Notes under the pieces: model-generated
The model's input: the letters and a program-made list of their open reading frames with translations, nothing else
Databases searched by the model: none
What the model was told of the DNA's origin: nothing
Source of the DNA: JAGVWJ01 sp964588555
GTDB lineage: Archaea; Micrarchaeota; Micrarchaeia; Anstonellales; Bilamarchaeaceae
Direction: 5' to 3'
DNA length: 64,000 nt
NCBI GenBank assembly: GCA_964588555.1
Contig: CAZPPT010000004.1
Span: 1 to 64,000 of the forward strand
In this document: piece by piece, positions 50,070 through 58,862 of the stretch
Layout of the letters: every line of letters begins with the position of its first letter
Position numbering within the stretch: the stretch's first letter is position 1
Position numbers and translations under genes: made by a program

Positions 50070-50094
50070 ATCAAACTTTTAGGAAAAGTTTGAT
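50070..50094 (-). repeat. Perfect hairpin directly before tRNA-Ser
   Basis: ATCAAACTTTT-CCT-AAAAGTTTGAT ends at the base before G1 of the tRNA. A TATA-like box at about 50110-50118 places transcription start near 50090, so the hairpin would be the pre-tRNA leader. The same CTTTT-CCT-AAAAG core is in the tRNA-Asp T-loop intron (20864-20882). Confidence 0.6.
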
Positions 50095-50203
50095 CAAAAC
50101 GTTCTGTTCATTTATTAACTGGGATAACCCAGTCTAACTAAACAAAGAGCTACATATATATACAACCGTCAGCTTTAATTTCTTTGCCTTTATAGCTCTA
50201 TTT

Positions 50204-50854
50204 ATGATTATCCTCAATTTAAAGACATATCCGCGCACACTGGAGAAATCTCTCTCTTTTGTTGAGGTTGCGCATGAGGTGACAGAAGATACAGATGTGC
50301 GCATTATCGTCTGTCCGCCTGCAATTTTTTTGAAGGAAGCGCGCGAACTATTTGAAGGGATTTTTGCTCAGCATACTGATGTAAATGACCCTGGTGCTCA
50401 TACTGGTGAGATTCCGGCCGAAGCGCTTAAATCCATTAAAATACGTGGCTCGCTTCTCAATCATTCTGAACGGAAACTCGAGTTATCAGTTGTTAAAAAA
50501 ACGATCGAGCGCCTTGCAGCACATGGGTTAGAAAGCGTTGCGTGTGCGGCAACTCCGGAAGAGGTGAGTACCATTGCCTCGTATGATCCAACTGCTATTG
50601 CAGTTGAACCACCTGAATTAATCGGAAGCGGCATAAGCGTTTCAAAGGCAAGGCCTGAAATCGTTACTGAAAGCGTTGCGCGGATTGCCCGAGTCAATAC
50701 AAAAATAATTCCCCTCTGCGGCGCAGGGGTAAGCAACAAGGATGACGTAAAAAAGGCACTCGAATTGGGAAGTAAGGGCGTGCTTTTGGCAAGTGCGTTT
50801 GTGAATGCAAAAGACCCCAAAAAATTCCTTGAGGAACTGGTGAGCGTATTCTAG
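50204..50854 (+). CDS. tpiA: Triosephosphate isomerase, archaeal type
   Basis: 216 residues. Substrate Lys in IILNLKTYPRT, catalytic His in LLNHSERKLE, catalytic Glu in AVEPPELIGSGISVS, phosphate loops LCGAGVSN and GVLLASAFVNAK. Shorter than bacterial TIM (about 250), normal for archaea. Interconverts DHAP and GAP. A TATA-like TACATATATATAC lies about 45-50 nt before the ATG and a TTTATAG box about 12 nt. Confidence 0.95.
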   Translation: MIILNLKTYPRTLEKSLSFVEVAHEVTEDTDVRIIVCPPAIFLKEARELFEGIFAQHTDVNDPGAHTGEIPAEALKSIKIRGSLLNHSERKLELSVVKKTIERLAAHGLESVACAATPEEVSTIASYDPTAIAVEPPELIGSGISVSKARPEIVTESVARIARVNTKIIPLCGAGVSNKDDVKKALELGSKGVLLASAFVNAKDPKKFLEELVSVF

Positions 50855-51336
50855 AAATACTTTATTTTTTCCTTGCACTTCTTTCCGGCGCTCTTGTAAA
50901 ATTAGTTGATGATATTGAGGATAAACGAAACGGCAAATCAATTGTCAAATGGCCGCTTGCAGTTGCGTATGGCGCATTGATCGGCTACCTCATTTCACAG
51001 GCGTCTTTTTCAGTTATTTTCCTTGCCGCCCTCCTCGCACAGGTTATTGTCGGAAAGGTTGATAAAATCAGCCATATGCTCGGGTTTGGAATTGCCATTA
51101 TCTCATCATTTTTACTTGGCCTTCCGCCAATTGAGTATGCGCCACTTGCAATTTTTGTTATCGCCGGGGCGCTTGACGAGCTTACGCTTCTTGGTTTTTG
51201 GAAATTTTTTACTGAATATCGTTTGTTCCTAAAGATTGCGGCACTCGCCTTTGCCGTTATTGGTAGATTTGATTACTTTATTGCGATTGTGCTGTTTGAC
51301 GGCGGTTATTTGGTTGCAGAACTGCTTTCGAGTTAG
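50848..51336 (+). CDS. Membrane protein with non-canonical start
   Basis: Coding character continues upstream of the first usual start (TTG 50977) for 43 codons (ILEILYFFLALLSGALVKLV, DDIEDKRNGKSIVKWPLAVA) up to the end of tpiA. No ATG, GTG or TTG lies in this frame after the TGA at 50830. ATT at 50848, overlapping the tpiA stop by 7 nt, is the best candidate. About 162 residues, four or five helices (FSVIFLAALLAQVIV, FGIAIISSFLLGL). DD-x-EDKR after helix 1 is a possible metal or diphosphate site. Family unknown. Confidence 0.65.
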   Translation: MLEILYFFLALLSGALVKLVDDIEDKRNGKSIVKWPLAVAYGALIGYLISQASFSVIFLAALLAQVIVGKVDKISHMLGFGIAIISSFLLGLPPIEYAPLAIFVIAGALDELTLLGFWKFFTEYRLFLKIAALAFAVIGRFDYFIAIVLFDGGYLVAELLSS

Positions 51337-51356
51337 GGCAAATTTTACACCATCTC

Positions 51357-52589
51357 TCATTCATACCGTAGCGCATCCACCGGCGAAAGATCCGCCGCAC
51401 GCCGTGCAGGAATAAACCCTGAAATGAGCCCAACTACTGATGAAAACACAATCCCAAATAAAAGTATCTCTAGTTTTATTGCAGCAGGTGCGCCGAAGAA
51501 CTGCGCAAGGAGCGCTATCGCACTTCCGACAAGCACCCCGCCGATCCCGCCAGCCATGCCAAGGAATACGCTTTCATATATGAATATTTTGAGTATGTCG
51601 TCGCGTGTTGCGCCCACTGCCTTGAGCACGCCGATCTCGCGCGTGCGTTCAATGACGCTCGTAAACATGCTGTTCGCAATGCCAACACCGCCGACAAGAA
51701 GCGAAATGCCCGCAAGGGCGCCTAAAAATACGGTAAGAAGACCAAGGATGGACCCGACGCGCTCTTGGATGACCTTTGGATTTATGACGCTGAAGTCCTT
51801 GTCATCCGTTCGCACCTTGTGCGATGCGGCAATCTCAGTTGTGATGGCGTCGGTAACCTCGTCTATGTCAGAGCCTTCCTTTAACGTAAGTGCGATCGCC
51901 CCGATTTCGTTTTCTGCCAAGGAATCGCTGAATAGGTCCTGTGCATCCTCAAACAGTACATATATGCCCGTGTCCGTCTGAGACGTAGGGCCAAAACCGC
52001 CGCCTGATTTTTTGAGTATCCCGATAACCCTGAATTTTTTGTCATTGATCGTAAGGAAGCTGTTTACTCCTACCTTGTGGTTGTCAAAGAAATCCTCGGC
52101 AACGCTTGCGCCGATTACTGCAACTTTTTGGTCACCAGAAGACAGGAACCGCCCTTCCTCTATTTCAATCGCGGTCGTCTCTTCAAATACCCCCGGTTCA
52201 ATGCCGCTCACCTGCGCGCTGATATCCTTGTCCTTAAACCCAATGCTCGCCCTGCCGATGAGGAGGCGTGCTATGACGTCTATTTCTGCGATTCGTTCAA
52301 GCCGGTCTGCATCTTTTTGGAAGAGTTTGCCTGAGGTTGCAAGCGAACCGGGTCCCCCGCTGAACACTGCCGAAGATGAGGCAGAATCCGAAAGCGGCGT
52401 AACAAAGACGGTGTTTGAGCCAAGGCTTCCAAGCTGTTCAGACACCTGCTCGTTAAACCCTTCGCCTATTGCAAGAAGCGATACGACTGCCGCAATGCCG
52501 ATTACGATCCCAAGGATTGTAAGCCAGGAACGCATCTTGCGTTGATGGAGGCTTTTTGCCGCATACTGTACGGTCTCGATGAATTTCAT
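51357..52589 (-). CDS. ABC transporter permease, MacB/FtsX family
   Basis: 410 residues from ATG 52589 (GTG 52598, overlapping the upstream stop, is possible). N-terminal MRSWLTILGIVIGIAAVVSL helix, a large outward MacB-PCD domain, then three C-terminal helices with LVGGVGIANSMFTSVIERTR and EIGVLKAVGATRDDIL, the FtsX core. It ends with GFIPARRAADLSPVDALRYE, the family signature. Works with the ATPase at 54058. Confidence 0.93.
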   Translation of the reverse strand: MKFIETVQYAAKSLHQRKMRSWLTILGIVIGIAAVVSLLAIGEGFNEQVSEQLGSLGSNTVFVTPLSDSASSSAVFSGGPGSLATSGKLFQKDADRLERIAEIDVIARLLIGRASIGFKDKDISAQVSGIEPGVFEETTAIEIEEGRFLSSGDQKVAVIGASVAEDFFDNHKVGVNSFLTINDKKFRVIGILKKSGGGFGPTSQTDTGIYVLFEDAQDLFSDSLAENEIGAIALTLKEGSDIDEVTDAITTEIAASHKVRTDDKDFSVINPKVIQERVGSILGLLTVFLGALAGISLLVGGVGIANSMFTSVIERTREIGVLKAVGATRDDILKIFIYESVFLGMAGGIGGVLVGSAIALLAQFFGAPAAIKLEILLFGIVFSSVVGLISGFIPARRAADLSPVDALRYE

Positions 52590-52594
52590 TTCGG

Positions 52595-54061
52595 TCACTG
52601 CCTTTGTGCCTGTTTCTTGCTTTTACGGTACCACCAGTACCCGACGAGGGCAATTGCAAGAACTGCGATTATGGGAATTATTCCAAGGCCCCCCTGACCT
52701 TCCCCCTGACGTATGCTGATTGTGTTTGCTATTGTTTTTTCCACCATTGTGCCGGACTGGTCCTTGTATTTTACCAGCACGGGAATCGCATAGGTACCTG
52801 GCTCGACATTTCGTATCTTCACCTTATATTGTACTGTGCTAAAATCATCGCTTTCAAGGCCGCCGATGTATTGTGCCGGCTGCGCATTCAGTATTTCGAA
52901 GACATCTGCGTCCGTAAGGGCAACCTCGACATTTTCAATCTTGTATGAGCCGGTGTTCGACACAAGAACCGAAAGCGTGTGCTCCGCACCGATCGCAAGC
53001 GGCGCCGGTTTTGCTTCAAGGAATATCGCCACGTCCGCATCGGAGCTTACGACAATCGGTATGCTTGTCTTTTCCTCCTTTTCGACGTCATTTTCAATCC
53101 ACGTAAGGGTCACATTTATGTTCCGTACTCCTGGCTGGGCCTCGATAAAAACCGGGATCGAAACAACGCGCTCCTCGTTTGCGCCAAGCACGCCCACCTT
53201 GATCTCGTTTGCCTCCTTTGTCTGTACTCGTTCATCCTCAAACGTGATCCGGAAATCCTCAAGCGACTTGCCCGTATTCTCCATTCTTAATTCGAGGATG
53301 CTGTCCTTTGAGGTAGTAACCGCACTTGCCTGCGTAAACACGACATCCGCGTTTTCCTTTTTTACGGTCACTGCAATTTTTTTCTCCTCTGTTATGGTAT
53401 CGCCATTCTCGTCTTGGTAGCTAATGCTTAGGATGAGCGCTACTACGCCTGATGGTGCATTTGTTGAATCAATCCCAAGCTCAACAGTCTTGCTTTCGCT
53501 TACGTCGCCAACAAACACTTGATCCTGGCCAATAAGTGCAAAATCATCGGTGTTGTTTATTTTTATGGTCATTTTCCGTGCCCTGCCGCCCTTATTGGTA
53601 ATTGTCATGTGAAGCGTATCCGTGCCGGTAAATGTTTGTGTATCAAATGAGACTGTGATTATCGCTGCATTCGTCACCTTTATTGGCACTGTAAGTACCT
53701 GCTTACTTCCATCACGCTGCTGGATTGAAAAAGAAGGAGAAACAATCCCCCCCGATGCATTCTCGGTTATTCTGATCGGTATAACTGCGAGTGCTGTTGA
53801 ACCTCCTTCGATGGTTCCGATTTGGATTGGGCTTTCAACAAGGAATTGAACGCCTTGTGCGGTCGAATGGTAGATTGAAACATCCTCAACAGACTTGGTA
53901 ATGGTCGTGATTCCAGTTGGCTGCACATTCTTAAGTGTGATTATGATCGAGCCTGTCTGCCCTGGAATCATTTTTTCCGGCGAAACCTCGTAGGATTCGA
54001 CAGATAACGGGGCATAGAAGAGCCCAATAAGTACCAGAAATGCTACTAGTATCTTTTTCAT
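52595..54061 (-). CDS. Secreted CARDB-type protein of an ABC exporter
   Basis: 488 residues. Signal peptide (MKKILVAFLVLIGLFYAPLS), then four or so beta-sandwich repeats of the CARDB/NEW3 type (LEDFRITFEDE, LAIGAEHTLSVLVSNTGSYK, IENVEVALTD), and a C-terminal helix (IIPIIAVLAIALVGYWWY) with a basic end. Probably an adhesive or adaptor protein anchored outside. Overlaps the ATPase gene by ATGA and the permease by one codon, so it belongs to the exporter. Confidence 0.85.
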   Translation of the reverse strand: MKKILVAFLVLIGLFYAPLSVESYEVSPEKMIPGQTGSIIITLKNVQPTGITTITKSVEDVSIYHSTAQGVQFLVESPIQIGTIEGGSTALAVIPIRITENASGGIVSPSFSIQQRDGSKQVLTVPIKVTNAAIITVSFDTQTFTGTDTLHMTITNKGGRARKMTIKINNTDDFALIGQDQVFVGDVSESKTVELGIDSTNAPSGVVALILSISYQDENGDTITEEKKIAVTVKKENADVVFTQASAVTTSKDSILELRMENTGKSLEDFRITFEDERVQTKEANEIKVGVLGANEERVVSIPVFIEAQPGVRNINVTLTWIENDVEKEEKTSIPIVVSSDADVAIFLEAKPAPLAIGAEHTLSVLVSNTGSYKIENVEVALTDADVFEILNAQPAQYIGGLESDDFSTVQYKVKIRNVEPGTYAIPVLVKYKDQSGTMVEKTIANTISIRQGEGQGGLGIIPIIAVLAIALVGYWWYRKSKKQAQRQ

Positions 54062-54738
54062 GTTTCCACCTCAATAATTTTTCCATCCTTAATATGAATC
54101 GTCCTGTCGGTCATCTGTGCAATGTCCGTGTCATGCGTGATGATGATGACTGTTTTTCCCTGCGCGTGGAGCTCCTCGAATATCTCAAGCACCGCCTCAC
54201 CTGTTTTTGAGTCCAGGTTGCCCGTAGGCTCGTCTGCGAGGAGTATGTCGGGGTTGTTTACGAGGGAACGCGCGATCGCGACCCGCTGGCGCTGCCCGCC
54301 GCTTAGCTGGTTTGGGTAGTGCATGGTACGTTCTTTCATGCCGATCCGTTCCAATATGTCATATGCGCTACGTTCCGCCCGTTCCTTATCCGTTTCATAG
54401 AGGAGCGCAGGAAGCGCCACATTTTCCAGTACGGTAAGGGTGGGTATAAGGTTGAATGTCTGGAATATAAACCCAATCTTTTTTCCGCGCACGTACGCGC
54501 GCTTTTTTTCATCAAGCTTGTTCGTTTCTATTCCGCCAATAAACACCTTGCCCCGGGTCGGTTCGTCGAGAAGCCCCAGGATGTGGAGCATGGTCGACTT
54601 GCCGCTGCCGCTTGGGCCAAGTATGCTTGCAAATGCGTTGTCCCCTATTTCCATGTTCACGTCATTAAGTGCGTACAGCTCCTCACCAGTCGTATGGTAT
54701 ATCTTTGAGACGTGCTCAAGCTTAATAATCGGTTTCAT
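54058..54738 (-). CDS. ABC transporter ATPase (LolD/MacB type)
   Basis: 226 residues. Walker A GPSGSGKST, Q-loop FIFQTFNLIP, signature LSGGQRQRVAIARSL, Walker B DILLADEPTGNLDS and His switch IIITHDTDIA. GNLDSKTG is typical of the LolD/MacB class. Partner permease is at 51357. Confidence 0.95.
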   Translation of the reverse strand: MKPIIKLEHVSKIYHTTGEELYALNDVNMEIGDNAFASILGPSGSGKSTMLHILGLLDEPTRGKVFIGGIETNKLDEKKRAYVRGKKIGFIFQTFNLIPTLTVLENVALPALLYETDKERAERSAYDILERIGMKERTMHYPNQLSGGQRQRVAIARSLVNNPDILLADEPTGNLDSKTGEAVLEIFEELHAQGKTVIIITHDTDIAQMTDRTIHIKDGKIIEVET

Positions 54739-55061
54739 GAGATCATCTCTTTTAGGAATTCACGTACGACTCCACGGAACATCTTTTTCCCTTCACCAAG
54801 CCTTTTTTTCCCCTTTGCGGTCAGTGCATACACCTTGCGTATGCGTTTCCCCTGTTTTTTCTCCTTTTGGGTGATGAGGCGCTCCTGATGCAGCGAATTG
54901 AGGATCGGGTAGCACCTGCTTGGGCTTACGCCACGCATTCCTTCTTTTTGTAGCAGTTTCATCAACTCATAGCCGTGCAATTCCTTTTTATCGATGAGCC
55001 AAAGCATAAATAGGTTCATTTTTTGTACTATGTGGGTAGGTACACAATGACTCATTTTCAT
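54735..55061 (-). CDS. PadR-family regulator
   Basis: 108 residues (ATG 55061 or 55055). Winged helix KKELHGYELMKLLQKEGMRG, VSPSRCYPILNSLHQERLIT, wing KQGKRIRKVYALTAKGKK. PadR repressors bind dyads and often govern transporters. It is the first gene of the ABC exporter operon and presumably represses it. A perfect inverted repeat overlaps its TATA box. Confidence 0.9.
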   Translation of the reverse strand: MKMSHCVPTHIVQKMNLFMLWLIDKKELHGYELMKLLQKEGMRGVSPSRCYPILNSLHQERLITQKEKKQGKRIRKVYALTAKGKKRLGEGKKMFRGVVREFLKEMIS

Positions 55062-55066
55062 GATAT

Positions 55067-55096
55067 ATCTATTTTTGTATATATTTAAAAATAGAT
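55067..55096. promoter_or_regulatory. Inverted-repeat operator of the PadR operon
   Basis: ATCTATTTTT (55067-55076) and AAAAATAGAT (55087-55096), a perfect 10-bp inverted repeat around a TATA-like GTATATATTT. It lies 6 nt before the regulator's ATG. Binding here would block TBP. Confidence 0.75.
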
Positions 55097-55213
55097 TCCT
55101 TATTTGGCTTTTTGCCGCCCCAATCTAAATTTAGGCTTACCTATGCATTTAACCTTAAACGGAGCTTATGGCTACCAGAAAGCTTTTTATTGCTGTTAAG
55201 TTTAGTTTTGCAT

Positions 55214-56131
55214 ATGGGAGATGTTGATAAATACCTTAGGCGAATCTTAGCAACATATCCTTCAGTTAAATGGAGGAATGCGGAATTAATAACTGATAAC
55301 GGATTAGATTACGCGGTTGTGATTTTGGATAGAAAAAAAGTTTTTAGGTTTCCAAGAAAAGAAGGGTCTCCGTCAACAAGTCTCTCTACCGAAATGAAGT
55401 TATTAGATAAACTCAAACCCCTCGTCAATATAGAAGTTCCAAATTACATATACAAAAACTACTCTTTTGGTGGATATAATTTAATTCATGGAGAAGAATT
55501 GGATACGGCAAACCTGCCAAAAGAATTAAAAAGTAAAAGAACCAGCAGTAAAGTTGCAAAATTTCTCACTGCATTACATAATTTCGATATTAACAAAGCA
55601 AAACGAATGGGCGTAAAAAGTTCGGAAGATTATGGCGATATAGCAAAAGATTACAGAAAAAAACTAAATTTTATATCTAAGAAACTATCAAAAAAAGAGA
55701 TAGGATTCATTAAAACTGCACTGAATGAATTAGAAAGCTTTGAATATAATGAAAGATGTTTGATTCATGGCGATCTTTGCGGAGGGCATATTTTAATAAG
55801 AAAAAACAAGATTAGCGGAGTTATAGATTTTGGGGATGCGGAAATCGGAGATCCCAGTATGGATTTTGCTATTTTTTGGGATTTTGGGAAAGATTTCATG
55901 AAGAATTTATACAATCGATACAAGGGTCCAAAAGATGAAGGGTTATTAAGAAGGGCGGAGTTGAATAATCTCCGATTACATATCTCCAATATTTATTGGG
56001 GGATTAAAATAAAGAAGGAAAACTGGTTTTATCCATCTTTAAAAATATTGAAAAAAATAATTAAAAGAGGATTTCACACCCACATGGTCGGATATGTCAA
56101 GTCTTCTTATAAACTGCAAAGAATGTGGTAG
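55214..56131 (+). CDS. APH/choline-kinase-like phosphotransferase
   Basis: 305 residues from ATG 55214; a TATA-like TTTTATTG about 27 nt upstream supports this start. Kinase-like motifs: CLIHGDLCGGHILI (Brenner motif, catalytic Asp) and GVIDFGDAEIGDPSMDFAIF (metal Asp). ATP lysine region KVFRFPRKEG. The substrate may be a small alcohol, sugar or aminoglycoside. The gene is far more A/T-rich and AGA/TTA-rich than its neighbours, a sign of recent transfer. Confidence 0.82.
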   Translation: MGDVDKYLRRILATYPSVKWRNAELITDNGLDYAVVILDRKKVFRFPRKEGSPSTSLSTEMKLLDKLKPLVNIEVPNYIYKNYSFGGYNLIHGEELDTANLPKELKSKRTSSKVAKFLTALHNFDINKAKRMGVKSSEDYGDIAKDYRKKLNFISKKLSKKEIGFIKTALNELESFEYNERCLIHGDLCGGHILIRKNKISGVIDFGDAEIGDPSMDFAIFWDFGKDFMKNLYNRYKGPKDEGLLRRAELNNLRLHISNIYWGIKIKKENWFYPSLKILKKIIKRGFHTHMVGYVKSSYKLQRMW

Positions 56132-56146
56132 GGTCCTCTCAGTAGC

Positions 56147-56833
56147 TTACCCTAGCGTCTTTTCGAGAGCACGTACTGCAAGCAGTCGCGTCGTGTCAAT
56201 AAATGGAAGTGGCGAGTTTTTCTCATCAATGATGATCGGAATTTCCGTGCATCCAAGAATTATTGCATTACACCCTCGTGCCTTAAGCGCATTAATAATC
56301 GTAATTATTTCGTTCGTCCCGTTTTTGGTAATTTTATCTTGGATAATTTCTTCAAAAATAACTCGATTAACGATTTCTCGCTCACCTGCTCGAGGAACAA
56401 CGTATTTTATTCTGCGAGATTCAAGTGCAATTTTGTATAACCCATGCTCCATTGTAAGCCTTGTTCCAAGTACGCCGACTGTTTTGTATCCTCTTTTCTT
56501 GCACTCATCAGCAGTAATCTCGACAATACTTAGAACCGGAATCGGAGATCTCCTTTTAACTTCATCAAAACAGTAATGCATCGTATTTGCTGGTATGATT
56601 GCAAACTCTGCACCGCTTTTTGCAAGCGTTTCAACGGAATCCACAAGTATGTCCGCAATGGTTTTCCAGTCCCCTTTGTTCTGTGCTTCAAAAATATGGT
56701 GAAACGAGGGGTTATTGAGCGTGATTTCCGGATGCACGTTTTGGCCAAGAATTCTCGATGCTTCTGATACGATCGTCCGGTAACAAAGCGATGCCCCTTC
56801 TGCGGTCACTGCGGCGACGCCGATGTGTTTCAC
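56147..56833 (-). CDS. Aspartate/glutamate racemase-like protein, one catalytic Cys missing
   Basis: 228 residues. The fold pattern is clear (GVAAVTAEGASLCYRTIV, VGVLGTRLTMEHGLY, IILGCTEIPIII), with the second catalytic Cys in LGCTE. The first Cys, normally in PCNT-x-H, is Ala (IIPANTMHYCFDEV), with a Cys four residues on. It may have another activity or use the shifted Cys. Starts 1 nt after the pdxS stop. Confidence 0.85.
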   Translation of the reverse strand: MKHIGVAAVTAEGASLCYRTIVSEASRILGQNVHPEITLNNPSFHHIFEAQNKGDWKTIADILVDSVETLAKSGAEFAIIPANTMHYCFDEVKRRSPIPVLSIVEITADECKKRGYKTVGVLGTRLTMEHGLYKIALESRRIKYVVPRAGEREIVNRVIFEEIIQDKITKNGTNEIITIINALKARGCNAIILGCTEIPIIIDEKNSPLPFIDTTRLLAVRALEKTLG

Positions 56834-57721
56834 TTAGACTCCCCGTTCAGCAAGTTTTGTCCCAAGCGTGCCGATTTCAAGCCCTACCATCGGTTCTCCT
56901 AGTCCAACGCTTGCCAAAGCAATCTTTTTTGCATCAGTGAAGTGTGCAACTGCATCCACTATTGCCCGTGCGCGTTTCTCCGGGTCAGCGCTCTTGAATA
57001 TGCCAGAACCGACAAACACGCCGTCAACCCCCAGTTGCATGCAAAGTGCCGCATCTGCAGGTGTTGCAATGCCGCCTGCTGCAAAATTGACAACAGGTAA
57101 ACGAGCGAGTTCGGCGGTTTTTTTAATTAAATCGATCGGGACTCGATATTCAACAGCGAGCGATTCGAGTTTTTTTACCTCTTTTTTATCAAGCGCCATC
57201 TTTATCTCTTCAATTCCCCTATTAATGGCTCGAATATGTCTGACCGCCTCAACAATGTTCCCAGTGCCCGCCTCACCCTTACTTCGGATCATTGCCGCGC
57301 CCTCGTTAATCCTCCGTAATGCCTCACCAATGTTTCGCGCACCGCATACAAAGGGGACGGTAAATTTACTTTTATCGACATGAAACTCATCATCAGCAGG
57401 GGTAAGTACCTCGCTCTCATCAATAAAATCAACCTCGAGCGCCTCAAGCACCTGCGCCTCAACAAAATGGCCGATCCTGCATTTTGCCATCACAGGGATG
57501 GTGACTGCTTCCTGTATTTCTTTAATCTTAACGGGGTCAGCCATGCGTGCAACACCGCCCGCTGCGCGAATGTCTGCCGGTACGCGCTCAAGTGCCATGA
57601 CTGCAACTGCACCTGCCTTTTCTGCTATGCGCGCTTGCTCCTTGTTTGTGACGTCCATAATGACGCCGCCTTTGAGCATCTGAGCCAAACCCGTTTTAAC
57701 AGTACGTGTTCCTTTTTCCAT
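56834..57721 (-). CDS. pdxS: Pyridoxal 5'-phosphate synthase subunit PdxS
   Basis: 295 residues. LAQMLKGGVIMDVTNKEQAR, ALERVPADIRAAGGVARM (Lys/Asp region), PVMAKCRIGHFVEAQVLE, DESEVLTPADDEFH, VNFAAGGIATPADAALCMQL, GVFVGSGIFKS. Makes PLP from ribose-5-P, G3P and ammonia. The glutaminase PdxT is not adjacent. PLP would serve the aminotransferase at 35884. Confidence 0.96.
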   Translation of the reverse strand: MEKGTRTVKTGLAQMLKGGVIMDVTNKEQARIAEKAGAVAVMALERVPADIRAAGGVARMADPVKIKEIQEAVTIPVMAKCRIGHFVEAQVLEALEVDFIDESEVLTPADDEFHVDKSKFTVPFVCGARNIGEALRRINEGAAMIRSKGEAGTGNIVEAVRHIRAINRGIEEIKMALDKKEVKKLESLAVEYRVPIDLIKKTAELARLPVVNFAAGGIATPADAALCMQLGVDGVFVGSGIFKSADPEKRARAIVDAVAHFTDAKKIALASVGLGEPMVGLEIGTLGTKLAERGV

Positions 57722-57817
57722 AAAAATCGACCTGTAAAACTAATGGGGGGATGGGTTTTTAGGAATTGGCTTTAATCGTTTCTTTTCATTGCTACTTTCT
57801 TGCAATGTGATAAAATG

Positions 57818-58858
57818 CTAAAACCAGTCATCTAGTTTGCTCTGTCCGCCCTTTTCCCGGTAATATGTCACCATGCGGCCCACGGTGCTTGCCACCCGTT
57901 CGGCACTAAAATCGTGTTCGTGTACAAGGATCCGCTCGATCTTTTCAGACGAGACCCGCCCCCATGAAAAGTTTTCAGTGACTTCGGCATACGGCGGGTT
58001 CGTAAAGAATTCGAGCACCTCGCCTATGTTTTCTTCAAACTCGTAATTATATTTTGTTTTCACGTACTCCTGCACCCCCGCAAGCGTCTTATGTTCCTTT
58101 ACGACCTTAAGCGCGGTCTTTGGTCCGACCTTGGGAACCCCGATGTTAAAGTCCGTGCCAATAAGTATGCCCATTATGATAAGCTGTTCCTGGCTTACGC
58201 CCAATGCGGTTCGTGTTTCCTCGGCAACGATTTCCTCAGGTTCAATGAGCACAAACTTATCCTGCCGTGCGACGCGCCTTCTTCCGGTAATTGAGATGTT
58301 GCGCACAAGGCGCGGCGAACCAAACAATATGGAATCGTAATCCTGCGACGCTGCGGCATATGCGACGCCCCGGCGCACCATGACGCTTGCCTGCGCCTCA
58401 CCTTCGCTTGGTGCCTGGACATAGGGAATATCCATCGCAACAAGAAGTTCCTTGCATTCCTCTATCATTTCCCCGGTGAGCCGGGAGGTGGCCTGTGCGT
58501 GCCTTCGCGCATCCTCAAAGCGCTCCTCCTCGAGCGCCTTGCGCCATTTTTCCTCAGCCTCGAACTTTGTCCGTGCCCGCGCTTCGCGCGTTCTTTTTTT
58601 GAACGCAGGTGCAACCCCGTCGAAAACAAACACCGGCCTGATGCCGTTTTCAATAAGGCGCGCAGTACGGTAAAATAAGCCTGATAAATGCGCAGTAATC
58701 CTGCCCTTAAAATCCATAAGGGGCGTTCCGTCCTCCTGGCGGATGCTTGCAAGAAACTGGTATATGGTATTGAATGCGTCGATTGCAATGACCTTTCCAG
58801 AAAGCGTGTCAAGTGAAATGGTGCGCTTCACTGCCAGGTCGCCAAGGTCAACGCCCAT
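57818..58858 (-). CDS. fen: Flap endonuclease 1
   Basis: 346 residues from ATG 58858. N-terminal MGVDLGDLAVKRTISLD, VIAIDAFNTIYQFLASI (Asp), PVFVFDGVAP (Asp), PYVQAPSEGEAQASVM (Glu), SQDYDSILFG (Asps), GILIGTDFNIGVPKVGPKTA (H2TH). Ends QSKLDDWF, the PCNA-binding motif. Cuts flaps in lagging-strand processing and repair. 4 nt after MBF1. Confidence 0.96.
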   Translation of the reverse strand: MGVDLGDLAVKRTISLDTLSGKVIAIDAFNTIYQFLASIRQEDGTPLMDFKGRITAHLSGLFYRTARLIENGIRPVFVFDGVAPAFKKRTREARARTKFEAEEKWRKALEEERFEDARRHAQATSRLTGEMIEECKELLVAMDIPYVQAPSEGEAQASVMVRRGVAYAAASQDYDSILFGSPRLVRNISITGRRRVARQDKFVLIEPEEIVAEETRTALGVSQEQLIIMGILIGTDFNIGVPKVGPKTALKVVKEHKTLAGVQEYVKTKYNYEFEENIGEVLEFFTNPPYAEVTENFSWGRVSSEKIERILVHEHDFSAERVASTVGRMVTYYREKGGQSKLDDWF

Positions 58859-58862
58859 GTGC

